In this document: piece by piece, positions 6,001 to 6,422 of the stretch | Layout of the letters: each line of letters starts with the position of its first letter | How positions within the stretch are numbered: position 1 is the stretch's first letter | Assembly (NCBI GenBank): GCA_900552415.1 | Contig: USAD01000164.1 | Location: 1 to 6,422 of the forward strand | Direction of reading: 5' to 3' | Length of the DNA: 6,422 nt | Source of the DNA: an uncultured Parabacteroides sp. | GTDB lineage: Bacteria; Bacteroidota; Bacteroidia; Bacteroidales; Tannerellaceae | Notes under the pieces: model-generated | Told to the model about the DNA's origin: nothing | The model's input: the letters and a program-made list of their open reading frames with translations, nothing else | Databases searched by the model: none | Translations under genes and position numbers: made by a program

Positions 6001-6422
6001 ATGTTTATAGAGCAACCGCCCTGGTTCTACAGGGCTCTCTATCCGGGGGTAACCTGGCGGGTCCCGGCCGCGTCGGGTGAGGTTTTCCTCACTTTCGACG
6101 ATGGCCCGATCCCCGAGGTTACCCCTTGGGTTTTAGATCAGCTTGATCATTATGGCGTGCGGGCCACCTTCTTCATGGTGGGCGATAACGTGCGCAAGCA
6201 TCCCGAGCTGTTTCGTGAGGTGCTGGCCCGAGGCCATCGGGTAGGCAATCATACCTTCAATCATATCCAGGGCATCCATTACGACGCTGACGCCTATATG
6301 GCGAACGTACTGAAGGCCGACGAGTGGATCGGGAGCGATCTTTTCCGTCCGCCCCATGGCCACATGCGCTGGTCGCAGGCACGGGCCTTGAAGCGCCGGT
6401 TCCGGATCGTCATGTGGGATGT
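6001..6422 (+). CDS. Polysaccharide deacetylase, NodB domain (3' end outside window)
   Basis: The frame is open from the ATG at 6001 to the window edge: 140 whole codons plus two bases. It shows the motifs of carbohydrate esterase family 4: T-F-D33-D34-G-P (motif 1, catalytic base and metal ligand), H84-T-F-N-H88 (motif 2, two metal-binding histidines) and R116-P-P-H-G120 (motif 3). All expected catalytic residues in the visible part are intact. Members remove N- or O-acetyl groups from amino sugars in chitin oligomers, peptidoglycan or exopolysaccharide; the substrate cannot be read from this sequence. There is no signal peptide, only a short N-terminal lead (E-Q-P-P-W-F-Y) before the domain. 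A cytoplasmic or peripheral location is therefore likely, unlike secreted peptidoglycan deacetylases. No Shine-Dalgarno site precedes it. The 12-nt gap after DUF2723 implies co-transcription and a shared glycan-related role. The rest of the domain lies outside the window. Confidence 0.92.
   Translation, partial: MFIEQPPWFYRALYPGVTWRVPAASGEVFLTFDDGPIPEVTPWVLDQLDHYGVRATFFMVGDNVRKHPELFREVLARGHRVGNHTFNHIQGIHYDADAYMANVLKADEWIGSDLFRPPHGHMRWSQARALKRRFRIVMWD

Overview
The window looks like ordinary chromosome from a member of the Bacteroidota, most likely the order Bacteroidales. The evidence is the gene content (a DUF4292 lipoprotein, a DUF2723 multi-pass protein of the Bacteroidales type with a D-C-G-E-F motif, and a NodB deacetylase directly after it), the close packing of genes, and poor use of Shine-Dalgarno sites in front of the two right-hand genes. 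Coding DNA is fairly GC-rich with many C or G third positions. That suits a higher-GC Bacteroidales genome, but the genus cannot be settled from the sequence alone; Parabacteroides or a relative is a guess from protein resemblance. All five genes are on the + strand. I see no mobile element, CRISPR array, tRNA or rRNA.

Left block (1-2554): the end of a TPR-repeat protein overlaps by 4 nt (ATGA) with a DUF4292 lipoprotein. After 19 nt comes an EnvC-like protein with a signal peptide, a long coiled coil and a degenerate LytM (M23) domain that has lost most zinc and catalytic residues. The spacing suggests one transcript. The theme is outer-membrane and peptidoglycan upkeep: a lipoprotein that may resemble LolB, and a non-catalytic activator of cell-wall amidases.

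Middle (2555-2727): a 173-nt AT-rich gap, the only real intergenic space. It holds an inverted repeat that could end the left operon, an alternative overlapping hairpin, a near-perfect 14-nt direct repeat, an 8-nt palindrome and promoter-like -7 boxes for the right block.

Right block (2728-6422): a 1086-residue DUF2723 membrane protein (GT-C type, related to the human O-mannosyltransferase TMEM260, CAZy GT117), followed after 12 nt by a polysaccharide deacetylase (NodB domain) that runs off the window. Together they suggest extracytoplasmic glycan or glycoprotein assembly.

The window holds no obvious undescribed system. The leads most worth checking are the LolB-like reading of the DUF4292 lipoprotein, the Bacteroidota O-glycosylation sequons inside the putative O-glycosyltransferase and in its neighbours, and the duplicated motif layout in the central intergenic region.
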